51,431 bases of DNA from an uncultured Saprospiraceae bacterium. GTDB lineage: Bacteria > Bacteroidota > Bacteroidia > Chitinophagales > Saprospiraceae. The position numbers and the translations under genes are program-made. Numbering within the stretch: the first letter of the stretch is position 1; each line of letters opens with the position of its first letter. Shown here piece after piece: positions 51,323-51,431 of this stretch. The notes under the pieces were generated by a model. The model had not been told where the DNA came from, searched no databases, and saw nothing but the letters and a program-made list of their open reading frames with translations. The stretch covers positions 1-51,431 of the forward strand of contig CALFUK010000090.1 in NCBI GenBank assembly GCA_937929945.1, given 5' to 3'.

Positions 51323-51431
51323 ATGAAGGTGAGTGCCTTTTTTATTATCCTTGCTAGCCTTGTCATGGCAAGCTCTTGCAAGTCGCTGGGCGATCAAAAA
51401 GTAGTCTATTTGGCTCACACTCTCCCGGTGA
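51323..51431 (+). CDS. TRAP transporter substrate-binding lipoprotein (partial)
   Basis: Only the first 36 codons are in the window. They encode a lipoprotein signal peptide with lipobox ASSC (Cys19) and then VVYLAHTLPV, the first strand of DctP-type solute-binding proteins. Its position next to uxaC suggests hexuronate uptake. The rest of the gene, and probably dctQM partners, lie beyond the window. Confidence 0.7.
   Translation, partial: MKVSAFFIILASLVMASSCKSLGDQKVVYLAHTLPV

Overview
This window looks like a chromosome segment of a free-living, probably marine member of the Bacteroidota, closest in style to the Saprospiria/Lewinella group. That placement is inference. It rests on several clues: a PorP/SprF-family protein, a TonB receptor with a carboxypeptidase-like N-terminal domain, an IPTL-type C-terminal sorting signal, a dockerin-like tail, DUF1508 proteins, TRAP transporters, and repeated use of the Bacteroidota -7 promoter hexamer pattern TAnnTTTG. 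No rRNA, tRNA, CRISPR array, prophage or insertion sequence was recognised. Most genes are ordinary chromosomal genes in short operons.

Layout. 0-4.4 kb: a small TerB-like protein and an active-site-altered SDR, facing a flippase/sulfotransferase/prmC operon. 4.4-7.7 kb: cytidine deaminase, a LysM cell-wall protein, and cystathionine beta-synthase. 7.8-11.2 kb: TRAP permeases dctQM plus a second TerB-like gene, converging on a separate dctP. 11.3-14 kb: a compact four-gene operon with a coiled-coil protein, a roadblock-like protein, a Ras-like GTPase and an unknown partner; this is the best candidate for a little-described system. 14.4-17.1 kb: YebC and a CoxD/CoxE-like AAA-VWA pair. 17.2-22.1 kb: a TonB receptor/lipoprotein operon under a palindromic operator, and an MsbA-like exporter. 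22.4-28.6 kb: a 912-residue DUF1508/coiled-coil membrane protein and an M16 peptidase. 28.9-33.1 kb: ankyrin protein, broken HIT gene, ffh, lipoprotein, 2-hydroxyacid dehydrogenase. 33.3-39 kb: an unsettled stretch with gene remnants, a CHAP amidase, an IPTL protein, a DM13/dockerin protein, cutC and a four-copy ~180-bp tandem array. 39-51.4 kb: SDR, sulfurtransferase, an NlpC/P60 protein with Cys to Ser at the active site, PorP, two thioredoxin-like proteins, two glycosyltransferases, a LolD-like ATPase with a DUF389 protein, uronate isomerase, and the start of another TRAP substrate-binding lipoprotein.

The most striking hidden signal is a dispersed ~93-bp repeat with seven copies (1-48, 11261-11342, 38906-38998, 40756-40848, 49631-49725, 51137-51230, 51231-51322). 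Every copy points toward the gene immediately after it. In the four complete copies that directly precede a gene (38906, 40756, 49631 and 51231) it ends exactly at the start codon; the copy at 51137 ends where its tandem partner begins. Its internal inverted repeat keeps pairing through compensatory base changes. It precedes uronate isomerase, two DctP genes, an SDR, a sulfurtransferase and a TerB-like gene, so it may be a shared cis-regulatory leader, or a mobile or amplifying repeat that supplies one.
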